64,000 bases of DNA from Sphingopyxis fribergensis (lineage in GTDB: Bacteria > Pseudomonadota > Alphaproteobacteria > Sphingomonadales > Sphingomonadaceae): the NCBI RefSeq assembly GCF_000803645.1, contig NZ_CP009122.1, forward strand, positions 2,518,501 to 2,582,500, read 5' to 3'. This document shows, one piece after another, positions 34,149 to 42,966 of the stretch; position 1 is the first letter of the stretch; every line of letters starts with the position of its first letter. The position numbers were made by a program, and so were the translations under genes. The notes under the pieces were generated by a model, which saw only the letters and a program-made list of their open reading frames with translations, had not been told where the DNA came from and ran no database searches.

Positions 34149-34189
34149 AAAATTCATATCTTGAATTTTTACCAATTCATCATATGAAT
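34149..34189. promoter_or_regulatory. Twin ATTCA/TGAAT palindromes between MFS operon and lysR, putative operators
   Basis: AAAATTCA-TATCT-TGAATTTT (34149-34169) and ATTCAT-CAT-ATGAAT (34175-34189) are perfect inverted repeats immediately upstream of the lysR start (34195). They share the core with 26778-26796 in front of the TonB receptor gene, suggesting one regulator controls all three transcription units. Confidence 0.65.
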
Positions 34190-34194
34190 GATAA

Positions 34195-35142
34195 ATGATC
34201 GATTCCCCGGAAAAAACGCCAAGCCTGAAGCGCCTTCGCCGACAAGATCTGAATCTTTTTGTCGTGCTGGACGCCATATATCGCGAGCAGAGCCTGACTG
34301 CGGCGGGCGAGCGACTGGGCTTGACACAGCCGGCGATGAGTCACGCCCTTCGGCGGCTCCGGGAGATGATGGGCGACGACCTGTTCGGTCGCCAGGGTGC
34401 AAGCATGACGCCCACCCCGTTCGCACGGAATATCATCTCCGATGTGCGGCGTGCCCTCCTGATACTGGAGGGTCGCCTCCACGAACAGCGTCGTTTCGAT
34501 CCGGTCAACGCGAACCAGATATTCCGCCTCGGCCTTTCGGAGCGTACAGAGATCATCCTGTTGCCCAATCTGATCGACTGGCTTGGCCGGGAAGCCCCTG
34601 GCGTCAGCGTCGTATCGACCGACACACGCCCCGACGGGATTGAAAGCGGCCTCGCCAACGGCCATGTCGACCTTGTCCTGGAGGCGTCGGTTCCCGTCAG
34701 CGCCGCGATACGGCGCCGCATGCTGGCGCAGGACGAATTGGTCGTTGCAGTCCGTCGCGGACATAGCGTCCTGAGCGGCAGGAGCCTGAGCCTGGAGCAA
34801 TATCTGGCGCTGAATCACGTCCTGGTCGCCGGCAATAGGGGCGCTGGAGTCGAGGATCATGAATTGAGTCGACGCGGATTGCGCCGGACGGTGGTGGTTC
34901 AATGCCAATCACATAAAAGCGCTTTGGAGATCATTCTGCATTCCGACATCCTATTGACGCTGTCTCGGCTGGAAGCAGAGACGATCACGGCCGCGGATGA
35001 ACTCGAATTCTATCCTTTTCCGCTCGATGCCCCCATGCCACCGCTCACCCTGTACTGGCATGCGTCCATGCAGGACGATCCCGCCAATTCATGGCTCCGA
35101 CAGGCCATCGATCTTTTAATGTTAAACGATAAAACAGCCTGA
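34195..35142 (+). CDS. LysR-type transcriptional regulator
   Basis: This 315-residue protein has an N-terminal winged helix (LKRLRRQDLNLFVVLDAIYREQSLTAAGERLGLTQPAMSHALRRLREMMGDDLFGR) and a periplasmic-binding-protein-like effector domain from residue about 100 onward. It is divergent from the MFS-kinase-carboxylase-transferase operon, the classic LysR layout, and overlooks two palindromes at 34149-34189. It belongs to the NodD-like branch common in sphingomonads. Its inducer is unknown. Confidence 0.9.
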   Translation: MIDSPEKTPSLKRLRRQDLNLFVVLDAIYREQSLTAAGERLGLTQPAMSHALRRLREMMGDDLFGRQGASMTPTPFARNIISDVRRALLILEGRLHEQRRFDPVNANQIFRLGLSERTEIILLPNLIDWLGREAPGVSVVSTDTRPDGIESGLANGHVDLVLEASVPVSAAIRRRMLAQDELVVAVRRGHSVLSGRSLSLEQYLALNHVLVAGNRGAGVEDHELSRRGLRRTVVVQCQSHKSALEIILHSDILLTLSRLEAETITAADELEFYPFPLDAPMPPLTLYWHASMQDDPANSWLRQAIDLLMLNDKTA

Positions 35143-35160
35143 TTCCAAATCACTATATCT

Positions 35161-35799
35161 TCAGGCTAGCGCGCCTCGCTTCCGCGTCGTGAGAACGCCC
35201 AACAAAGCAAAGAGATTCTTCCGCAATGTTTCCGCGGCTTGGTCCGGAACTCGCGTATGCCGCCAGGAACTCCCCTCCACGACGGCAGACCAAAGATCGG
35301 CGGCTTCAGCGGGAGGCATGACGAGCTGCAATCCGACGGCGTCCACCAGATCAGCGATCCGCTGGCCCAGATTCGCCGACAATTGGTCCGCGATCGCTTC
35401 GTAACGCTCGGCTACATTCGTATTTCGGGCGGCCAGCAGGCGGAACTCGGCATGCAAAAGCCGCCACTTCGCATCGCTGGCTTCGGTCAGGGCATAACGG
35501 TGGGCGGCGGCGCCCAGCGGGTCGGGATGATCTGCAACACCGATCCACAAACGCGCCAGACGGCTGGCTAGACGTCGGGCTTCCTCGTCGAACACGGCAA
35601 TGAACAGGTCTTCCTTCGATGCATAGCTGGAATAAAAGGCCCCTCGCGTCATATTGATGCGCTGGCAGATCGCATCGAGGCTCGCCGCCTCGAAGCCCCG
35701 TTCCGCAAAAACATCGCAAGCCGCCTCCAAAAGTCGCGCCGCCGTGTCGGCCCGGCGCATCTTCACCCTTGGCATGGGCGGCTTAAATGCCGTTGCCAT
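35161..35799 (-). CDS. TetR-family transcriptional regulator
   Basis: This 212-residue repressor has the N-terminal helix-turn-helix RLLEAACDVFAERGFEAASLDAICQRINMTRGAFYSSYASKEDLFIAVF and an all-helical ligand domain. GGAGG ends 6 nt before ATG 35799; ATGs at 35802 and 35805 are possible but too close to it. The divergent start of the esterase gene lies at 35895 and a 20-bp perfect palindrome sits between. It probably represses the esterase-dehydrogenase-glycosidase-ligase operon until a pathway metabolite binds. Confidence 0.88.
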   Translation of the reverse strand: MATAFKPPMPRVKMRRADTAARLLEAACDVFAERGFEAASLDAICQRINMTRGAFYSSYASKEDLFIAVFDEEARRLASRLARLWIGVADHPDPLGAAAHRYALTEASDAKWRLLHAEFRLLAARNTNVAERYEAIADQLSANLGQRIADLVDAVGLQLVMPPAEAADLWSAVVEGSSWRHTRVPDQAAETLRKNLFALLGVLTTRKRGALA

Positions 35800-35847
35800 C
35801 ATCATCCTCCGCAATTGACATACCAATCTGAATCGGCCTACCAAACA

Positions 35848-35867
35848 AATATACGAACTCGTATATT
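35848..35867. promoter_or_regulatory. TetR operator between tetR and esterase genes
   Basis: AATATACGA-AC-TCGTATATT is a perfect 9+2+9 palindrome, 49 bp from the tetR start and 27 bp from the esterase start. The shape is typical of TetR-family operators. Confidence 0.75.
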
Positions 35868-35894
35868 AGCTTGGACCCGTTGAGAGGATAGCAC

Positions 35895-36926
35895 GTGGCC
35901 ACTGCGAAGTCCGATGAAAAAGCCGTTCCATCCAAGGAGGAGGAGCGTACTTCGCGCCCCATCGCTCCTCCGCCCCATCTGAGCGAGATGGCGCAGCAGC
36001 TTCTCTCGACGCCGCCGGCAGCCAGGCCTCCGTTCCCGGCGACGGACGATCCGGAGAGTTGGATACCCTATATTGAATCGATGAACGACAGGTTCCGGAA
36101 CTTTATGAACCCCCGCCTGCGCGAACGGATGCAACGAGTCCGGACTACCTCGCTGGGAGGCCCCTTGTGCTATATAGCCGAACCGGAGCAGAATGTCATC
36201 GCAGGCAAGGTTTGCCTGTCGCTCCACGGCGGCGCGCTGATGCTTCAGGGCGGCGATCTCGTTGCCTATGATGTTCTGAAGACAGCCTCGCAAAGCGGCT
36301 GCCTGACCTTTTCGGTCGACTATCGGATGCCGCCGCACGATCCCTATCCCGCCGGCCTCGATGATTGCCTTGCTGCCTATGTCCACCTGCTGGAAAGCTG
36401 GCGCGCGCAGGATATCATTGTCATCGGCATTTCGGCGGGGGGCAATCTCGCCGCGTCGATGGTCCTGCGCGCCATCGACGAAGGGCTGCCCGCTCCAGCC
36501 GGGCTTGTGCTGCGCTCGCCAGAGGTCGATCTCACAGAATCGGGCGATACCTTCCACACAAATTTCGGGATCGACAATGTCCTGCCGGTCAAGTTGATGC
36601 CGATCAACCGCGTCTATGCCGGGGGACAGCCGCTCGATCATCCCTATATCAGCCCGCTCTTCGGCGGCTTCACGTCGGCTTTCCCGCCGACCTTCGTGCA
36701 GTCGGGCACGCGCGACCTGTTCCTGTCGAACTCCGTTCGCATCCATCGGAAGCTGCGCGATGCGGGCGTCGATGCCGAACTTCATGTCTGGGAAGCCATG
36801 CCGCATGCGGGTTTTGGGGGATTGAGCCCCGAGGATGAAGAGGTCTGGGCCGAAATCCGCCGGTTCATGGCCAGATGCTTCGGAAAAAGCAACGGACAAG
36901 CTCCGCGCGCCCGCAAGCCGCGCTGA
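35895..36926 (+). CDS. Alpha/beta hydrolase, hormone-sensitive-lipase type esterase
   Basis: This 343-residue carboxylesterase belongs to the HSL/family IV group. The oxyanion-hole motif is LSLHGGALM (H111-G-G), the nucleophile S180 lies in GISAGG, and the other triad members are probably D274 (SGTRDLF) and H304 (MPHAGF). No signal peptide is visible, so it should act in the cytoplasm. The start is GTG 35895 after GAGAGGA. It is first in the rightward operon and follows the TetR operator. It likely removes an acyl or alkyl ester from the imported substrate. Confidence 0.88.
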   Translation: MATAKSDEKAVPSKEEERTSRPIAPPPHLSEMAQQLLSTPPAARPPFPATDDPESWIPYIESMNDRFRNFMNPRLRERMQRVRTTSLGGPLCYIAEPEQNVIAGKVCLSLHGGALMLQGGDLVAYDVLKTASQSGCLTFSVDYRMPPHDPYPAGLDDCLAAYVHLLESWRAQDIIVIGISAGGNLAASMVLRAIDEGLPAPAGLVLRSPEVDLTESGDTFHTNFGIDNVLPVKLMPINRVYAGGQPLDHPYISPLFGGFTSAFPPTFVQSGTRDLFLSNSVRIHRKLRDAGVDAELHVWEAMPHAGFGGLSPEDEEVWAEIRRFMARCFGKSNGQAPRARKPR

Positions 36927-36960
36927 ACGGCAACACCAGATATAAGAGAGGAATGCCACA

Positions 36961-38196
36961 GTGGCAATTGATTTTGAGATTCCCGAAGAAGCCCAGAAAA
37001 TCCGCGACGAAGTGCGCCAATGGGTGCAAGACGAATGCATCCCGGCGGAAAAGCGCGTTGTCGACGAAGAATCCTACAAGTCCGTTTTAGCCGAGCTTCG
37101 CGCGAAAGCGCGCGCCCAGGGTCTGTGGCTGCCTTTCGTGCCCAAGGAATATGGCGGCATGGGGTTAGGGCCGCTCGCCAACGCGCTGGTGCAGATGGAA
37201 CTCAGCCAGAGCCATCTCGGTACACTCAGCCTGAACACGCAGGGACCTGACGACGCCACCATCCTCACGCTGCTGGAATATGGCACCGACTATCAGAAAG
37301 AGAAATTCCTCAAGCCGCTACTGAACGGCGACAAGCGCGTCTGCTATTCGATGACGGAGAAGGCCGCGGGCGCCGACGCCACCGGTATGCGAACCACCGC
37401 CGTCAAGGATGGCAACGCGAACTATATCCTCAACGGCGAGAAATGGTTCACCTCTGCTGCCAGTGCTGCCGATATCGCCGTCGTAATGGCGCGCACCGAC
37501 CCGGACGCGCCGCGCCACCGGCAATTCTCTACCTTCATCGTCGAACTGCCGAATCCTGGCTATGTCATCAAGCGCGATGTTCCCACCATGGCCCTCGCAA
37601 CCCCTATGTCGCACGTCATGGGCGCCAGCCACTCCGAGATAGAGATCAGAGATCTGGTAGTTCCCGCGGAGAACCTGCTGGGCGGCGAAGGAAACGGCTT
37701 TGCCATGGGGCAGCATCGGCTTGCCTATGGCCGCCTGCGGCACGGCATGCGCAACATCGCCATGGCGCAGCGCGCGCTGGACCTTGCCGCCGCGCACGTC
37801 ACCAGCCGCGAAACCTTCGGCAAACCCCTTCATGAGCGCCAGGCCGTGCAGTTCATGATGGCCGAGTGCGCAAGTCAACTCTACATCGCCCGCCTCATGC
37901 TGCTGCACATCGCCTACAAGGCGGAGAAGGGCGCGGACCTGCGCCAGGAAAATTCCATAGCCAAGGTCTACCTCGCCCACATGGTCCACAAGGTCGTGGA
38001 CACCGCGATCCAGCTTCACGGCGCGCTGGGCTATAGTCAGGATACGCCGCTGGCGGCCTGGTATGCGGATATCCGTTCGCAGCGGCTGGTCGACGGTCCG
38101 GACGAGGTCCATCGTTGGATGGTCGGGCGCAACGTCATCAAGGCCTATCAGCAGACGGGGACGACGGCGAGCGCATGCGGCGGGGACATGCTCTGA
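36961..38196 (+). CDS. Acyl-CoA dehydrogenase
   Basis: This 411-residue flavoprotein has the helical N-terminal domain (FEIPEEAQKIRDEVRQWVQDECIPAE), the flavin-binding CYSMTEKAAGADATGM and GEKWFTSAASAADIAVVMART segments, and the C-terminal four-helix bundle (FGKPLHERQAVQFMMAECASQLY; QLHGALGYSQDTPLAAWYADIRSQRLVDGPDEVHRW). It starts at GTG 36961, 34 nt after the esterase stop. It resembles the ACAD10/11-related group, fitting the APH-type kinase at 31547-32629. It may oxidise the acyl-CoA or help eliminate phosphate from a 4-phosphoacyl-CoA. Confidence 0.88.
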   Translation: MAIDFEIPEEAQKIRDEVRQWVQDECIPAEKRVVDEESYKSVLAELRAKARAQGLWLPFVPKEYGGMGLGPLANALVQMELSQSHLGTLSLNTQGPDDATILTLLEYGTDYQKEKFLKPLLNGDKRVCYSMTEKAAGADATGMRTTAVKDGNANYILNGEKWFTSAASAADIAVVMARTDPDAPRHRQFSTFIVELPNPGYVIKRDVPTMALATPMSHVMGASHSEIEIRDLVVPAENLLGGEGNGFAMGQHRLAYGRLRHGMRNIAMAQRALDLAAAHVTSRETFGKPLHERQAVQFMMAECASQLYIARLMLLHIAYKAEKGADLRQENSIAKVYLAHMVHKVVDTAIQLHGALGYSQDTPLAAWYADIRSQRLVDGPDEVHRWMVGRNVIKAYQQTGTTASACGGDML

Positions 38197-38252
38197 ACGG
38201 CATGGCGGCCATGTCGTTCGGCCCGGTCTCCGCCGATGGAAAGAAGAACACC

Positions 38253-40844
38253 ATGAAATGGCTCTCACTCACGGCGTTGGTGCTCCTGCCGGCGCCGGCA
38301 CTCGCCCAGAACATCTCCGCACCGACGTTCGCTTCTGCACCAGCCGACAATATCAATGGAGATCGCATGATCTATCGTGACAGGACCGCGCCGCGCGAGG
38401 ATCGCGTCGATGACCTGATGGCGCGGCTGACGCTGGACGAGAAGATATCGCTGCTCGCGGGCGCCGGATCGATGACGCTCAACGCCGTTTCCCGGCTCGG
38501 CATCCCGGAGATCAAGATGACCGACGGACCGACCGGCGTGCGCTCCCCCGAGGGCGATCCAGCCACAGTCTTTCCCGTCGGCGTGGCGCTGGCGGCGACA
38601 TGGAATCCCGACCTCCTGCGCTCAGTCGGCGGCGCGATCGCCGAAGAGGCGCGCGGCTATGGCGCATCGGTGCTGCTCGCTCCGACCGTCAACATCGTCC
38701 GCACGCCGCGATGGGGGCGCAACTTCGAAACATATTCGGAAGATCCGCTGCTGGCCGGCCGGCTTGCGGTCGGCTACGTTCAGGGCGCCCAGCAGGCCGG
38801 TATCGGTGTCTCACTCAAGCATTTCGCCGCCAACAATCAGGAAACCCACCGCTTTGTCACCAACTCGCGGGTGAGTGAGCGCGCGCTGCGCGAAATCTAT
38901 CTGCCTGCGTTCGAAATGGTGGTGAAGGAGGTGGATCCGTGGTCGGTGATGGCTTCATACAACAAGCTCAATGGCCCCCATGCCAGCGAAAATCGCTGGC
39001 TGCTCACCGACCTGCTCAAAGCAGAATGGCATTATCAGGGGTTCGTCGTGTCGGACTGGGGCGCGACGCGGTCGACCGCCGCGGCGGCCAATGCCGGGCT
39101 CGACCTCGAAATGCCGGGGCCGCCCCGATTTTTCGGCGACAAGCTGGAGGCCGCAGTCCGGTCCGGCGAGGTCAGCAAGGCGCAGATAGATGACAATGCC
39201 CGCCGGATCGCGCGCCTGATCGTACGCAGCGGATTGCTCGACGGCCCTTTGCCGCCCGGCGAGATCGGCGGCGACCATCACCGCGCGATCGCGCGCGCGG
39301 CGGCCGACGAAGCGATCGTCCTGCTCAAGAACAGTGGCGTGCTGCCGCTCAGGCCGGGAGTAAGGACGCTGGCGGTGATCGGCCCCAACGCCGATGTCGC
39401 GCGTATTCAGGGAGGTGGTAGTTCGGCGGTGAACCCCTTCACGATGCTCCAGACTCCACTCGATGCGATCCGCGCTGCGCTGCCCGGCGTCGACGTGATC
39501 CATGAAAAGGGCGTCGACAGCGAGGAAACGCCGCCCACGGCGGACCCGGCGCTGTTCAGCCCCACGGCCGACAGCGACGAAACGGGGCTGACGGCCAGCT
39601 ATTTCGCCGATTCCGACCTTGCTGGCCCGGCGCTTCGGACCGAACGCGCGACCAGCTTTGTCAAGCGGATCAGCGGAAATATCGCGGGGCCGCAAGCAAG
39701 CGGATATGCCGCGCTGCGCTGGGCGGGTGTGTTCCGCGCGCCCGTCAGCGGAACCTATGAGTTCAGCGTACGCGGCACTGGCGCCGCTATGCTGGACTTC
39801 GACGGCAGGACCATCCTTGACGGGACAACGCCGTCCGTGATCGACAATCGCGACGTCATCGGCTCGCCGGTTGAGCGCCGGACGATAAAGGTCGAACTGG
39901 AAGGCGGCAAAACCTACCCCGTCCGTCTCGCTTATCGCAACGGCCAGACGCGATACGAATATCTGTCGTTCGGCGTTCGCCTGCCGCGACCCGATTTCGA
40001 TGCGGCGATCGCGGCGGCGAAGCGTGCCGATGTCGCGATCGTCATTGTCGGATCGGAAACGCTGACGGAGGGCGAAGGTTATGACCGTCCGTCCATCGAC
40101 CTGCCCGGCGATCAGGACAGACTGGTATCACAGGTCGCGGCCGTCAATCCATCGACAGTGGTCGTCGTCAACGCAGGCGCCGCAATGGCGATGCCCTGGG
40201 CCGAACAGGTGCCGGCGATCCTCGATATGTGGCTGCCCGGACAAGAGGGGGTGGCAGCGCTGGCCGATGTATTGACCGGCAAGACCAATCCATCGGGCAA
40301 GCTGCCGGTCAGCTTCCCGATGCATACCACCGATGATACCGTGGTATTAGACACGGTAGAGAGCGACTATGACGAAGGCCTTCTGGTCGGATATCGCGGT
40401 TATGAAGCGCGGGGCATCACACCGCTCTTCGCCTTCGGCCATGGGCTGTCTTATACCAGCTTCGACTACGAGGAGATGGCGATGGTAGCGCCACCCGAGC
40501 CCGGCGCGCCCGTCAGGGTCCGCCTTTCGCTGCACAACAGCGGCAAGATGGCCGGCAAGGAAGTCGTCCAGCTTTACATCGCGCGCGCCGACCGCACGCC
40601 TGACGAACCGATCAAGCAACTCGCGGCCTTCGCCAAAGTCGATCTCGCTCCCGGCGAGACGCGAAGTGTCGAATTGACGCTCGATCCACGTGTCTTTTCA
40701 TCCTGGGACGTGAGCGCGCAGCGTTGGACGGCGCGCCCAGGCGCCTATCGGTTGCTGGTGGGCGGCGCGTCGGACGCTATCCGGTTGACCAAGGCCGTAC
40801 GCCTCACGCCGACAGGCGAGGTCCGGCCGCAAGTCGGGGATTGA
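38253..40844 (+). CDS. Secreted GH3 beta-glycosidase with PA14 insert
   Basis: This 863-residue enzyme begins with a signal peptide (MKWLSLTALVLLPAPALAQ). The GH3 (alpha/beta)8 domain has the nucleophile D268 in GFVVSDWGA and substrate-binding KHFAANNQE. A PA14 domain (about 440-590, TGLTASYF...SGTYEFSVRG) is inserted in the second domain, and a fibronectin-like C-terminal domain follows. It would cleave a beta-linked sugar in the periplasm or outside. Three upstream in-frame ATGs would hide the signal peptide, so 38253 is used. It lies between acyl-CoA genes, suggesting a glycosylated substrate. Confidence 0.9.
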   Translation: MKWLSLTALVLLPAPALAQNISAPTFASAPADNINGDRMIYRDRTAPREDRVDDLMARLTLDEKISLLAGAGSMTLNAVSRLGIPEIKMTDGPTGVRSPEGDPATVFPVGVALAATWNPDLLRSVGGAIAEEARGYGASVLLAPTVNIVRTPRWGRNFETYSEDPLLAGRLAVGYVQGAQQAGIGVSLKHFAANNQETHRFVTNSRVSERALREIYLPAFEMVVKEVDPWSVMASYNKLNGPHASENRWLLTDLLKAEWHYQGFVVSDWGATRSTAAAANAGLDLEMPGPPRFFGDKLEAAVRSGEVSKAQIDDNARRIARLIVRSGLLDGPLPPGEIGGDHHRAIARAAADEAIVLLKNSGVLPLRPGVRTLAVIGPNADVARIQGGGSSAVNPFTMLQTPLDAIRAALPGVDVIHEKGVDSEETPPTADPALFSPTADSDETGLTASYFADSDLAGPALRTERATSFVKRISGNIAGPQASGYAALRWAGVFRAPVSGTYEFSVRGTGAAMLDFDGRTILDGTTPSVIDNRDVIGSPVERRTIKVELEGGKTYPVRLAYRNGQTRYEYLSFGVRLPRPDFDAAIAAAKRADVAIVIVGSETLTEGEGYDRPSIDLPGDQDRLVSQVAAVNPSTVVVVNAGAAMAMPWAEQVPAILDMWLPGQEGVAALADVLTGKTNPSGKLPVSFPMHTTDDTVVLDTVESDYDEGLLVGYRGYEARGITPLFAFGHGLSYTSFDYEEMAMVAPPEPGAPVRVRLSLHNSGKMAGKEVVQLYIARADRTPDEPIKQLAAFAKVDLAPGETRSVELTLDPRVFSSWDVSAQRWTARPGAYRLLVGGASDAIRLTKAVRLTPTGEVRPQVGD

Positions 40845-40886
40845 CCATTGTTCCTCACAGATACTCTTCCCCCTGCATGGCCCGTG

Positions 40887-42578
40887 ATGTCGCTTGCCGA
40901 AGCAACGGCGACGCTGACCGCGCCCGGTGCGAACTTCGAAATGGAGACGATCACTATCCAGGGAATCTCGACGCGCGTGTGGAAGAATGCGCTGCCCGGC
41001 CTCGACGCGCTACTCGACCTGTCACGCACGCACGGGGAACGGCTGTTCACCACCCTCGACGACCAGCGCATCAGCTATGAAGCAAACTGGCGCGCGACCG
41101 CGGCGCTGGCGCGCGCTTTCTTCCAAATGGGAGTGCGCAAGGGCGACCGCGTGGCTTTTGCGATGCGCAACCTGCCCGAATGGCCGGTGATCTTCTTCGC
41201 GATCACGACGATCGGTGCGATCGCAGTGCCGCTCAATGCGTGGTGGACGGGGGCCGAACTGGCCTATGGTATCCGCGATTCTGGCGCGAAGCTGCTGATC
41301 GTCGACACCGAGCGCCATGCACGCCTCGCCGGACATCTGGACGCGCTGACCGAGCTTGAACGGGTGATCGTCGCGCGCGCGACAGAGCCCGTCGCGGGCG
41401 CTACGGCGCTGGAGGATATTGTCGGCGTCCCCGGAAACTGGGCAGACCTTCCCGACCTGCCCCGCCCGCAGGTCGAGCTCGATCGCGACGACGACGCGAC
41501 CATCTTCTACACCAGCGGCACAACAGGCAGCCCCAAGGGCGCGCTCGGCACGCACCGCAACCTGATGACCAACATATTGTCAGCCGCCTTTTCGGCCGCG
41601 CGCAGCTTCCTGCGCCGTGGCGAACTGGTGCCGGAGCCACAACCGCGCACGACGCTGACCGTCATCCCACTGTTCCACGTCACCGCCTGCTCGGCCATAT
41701 TGATGGGCGCGATGGCTGCCGGGCACAGGATCATCTTCATGCGCAAGTGGGACACCGTGCAGGCGATGGAAATCATCGAGCGCGAGAAGGTCAATATGAC
41801 GGGCGGGGTTCCGACGATCGCGTGGCAGTTGATCGAGCATCCCGACCGCGCGAAATACGACCTCTCCTCGCTGGAAGTGATCTCCTATGGCGGTGCACCT
41901 TCTGCGCCCGAGCTGGTCAAGCGCATTCGTGAGGAATTCGGCGCGATGCCCGGCAATGGTTGGGGGATGACGGAGACGATGGCGACGGTGACGTCGCACA
42001 ACGCGGAGGACTATCTGAACCGCCCGGAGAGCGCCGGGCCGCCGGTCGCGACCGCCGACCTCGAAATCCGCGCCGACGATGGCGTGACGGAGTTGCCCAC
42101 GAGCACGGTCGGCGAACTGTGGGCACGCGGGCCGATGATCGTGAAGGGCTATTGGAACAAGCTGGAAGCGACCGCCGAAACCTTCGTCGACGGATGGGTG
42201 CGCACTGGCGACCTCGCGCGGATCGACGATGAGGGCTTCCTCTTCGTCGTCGACCGCGCCAAGGACATGGTGTTGCGCGGCGGCGAGAATATCTATTCCT
42301 CGGAGGTCGAGAACGTGCTCTTCGAGCATCCCGCGGTCACCGATTGCGCGATTCTCGCCATCCCGCACCGCACGCTCGGCGAGGAACCGGCGGCTGTCGT
42401 CCATCTGGCGCCGGGCACGAGCGCATCCGAGGCAGAGTTGCAGGAGTGGGTGCGCGCGCGGCTCGCCGCGTTCAAGGTTCCGGTGGCGATTCGCTTCGTC
42501 GCGGATACATTGCCACGCAACGCCAATGGCAAGATATTGAAGAAGAATCTGAAGTCATTATTCACGTCGATCAAATGA
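40887..42578 (+). CDS. Acyl-CoA synthetase (AMP-forming)
   Basis: This 563-residue ligase activates a carboxylic acid with ATP and CoA. Motifs are IFYTSGTTGSPKGALGTHRN (P-loop), GNGWGMTETMATVTSHN, the TGD hinge (WVRTGDLARIDDEGFLFVVDRAKD) and PRNANGKILKK with the catalytic lysine. The ATG at 40887 (MSLAEATATLTAPG) matches the usual family start; a TTG at 40848, 3 nt after the glycosidase stop, is an alternative adding 13 residues. Last gene of the rightward operon. Confidence 0.88.
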   Translation: MSLAEATATLTAPGANFEMETITIQGISTRVWKNALPGLDALLDLSRTHGERLFTTLDDQRISYEANWRATAALARAFFQMGVRKGDRVAFAMRNLPEWPVIFFAITTIGAIAVPLNAWWTGAELAYGIRDSGAKLLIVDTERHARLAGHLDALTELERVIVARATEPVAGATALEDIVGVPGNWADLPDLPRPQVELDRDDDATIFYTSGTTGSPKGALGTHRNLMTNILSAAFSAARSFLRRGELVPEPQPRTTLTVIPLFHVTACSAILMGAMAAGHRIIFMRKWDTVQAMEIIEREKVNMTGGVPTIAWQLIEHPDRAKYDLSSLEVISYGGAPSAPELVKRIREEFGAMPGNGWGMTETMATVTSHNAEDYLNRPESAGPPVATADLEIRADDGVTELPTSTVGELWARGPMIVKGYWNKLEATAETFVDGWVRTGDLARIDDEGFLFVVDRAKDMVLRGGENIYSSEVENVLFEHPAVTDCAILAIPHRTLGEEPAAVVHLAPGTSASEAELQEWVRARLAAFKVPVAIRFVADTLPRNANGKILKKNLKSLFTSIK

Positions 42579-42903
42579 ATAATTGTCGCGCTACATAATC
42601 AATACGGGTCCTCGAATTTCGCTCCCGCACGGCTACCGCGGGTTTGGAGATCGCCCCTTTCCCAATGACCTCCTCGGCCCCTCGACTGTAGGAGCAAGCA
42701 TCTAGCCAGAAGCGGCGACATGGAACGCCTATCTATCGTTATCTTCGGCCCAAATACTTCAAATAGCGCCAGCGAGTGAGTCATAATAGCAGAACTTTCG
42801 GGAAAGCCGGGCGCCGACATTGGTCAGGCCGATAGTGAAAGTAGCATTATAAAAAAGCGAAGGCTTTCAGCGGATCGGCTCGACGAGTTCCGAGTGCGAT
42901 TTA
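42579..42903. other. Intergenic region between synthetase and IS, no gene seen
   Basis: About 325 bp follow the last cargo gene. Short ORFs have no ribosome site or recognisable sequence. No clear hairpin terminator was identified. Confidence 0.4.
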
Positions 42904-42966
42904 GGGTCAGGCCCCATTGATTTGAGGGTGTGATTATGATTCAGGCGACCACGAAGGAGCCTGAAT

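Noticed and set aside
35838..37040. 400-codon minus-strand ORF opposite the esterase
   Set aside because: It is antisense to the esterase, whose catalytic triad is complete, and overlaps the TetR operator region.
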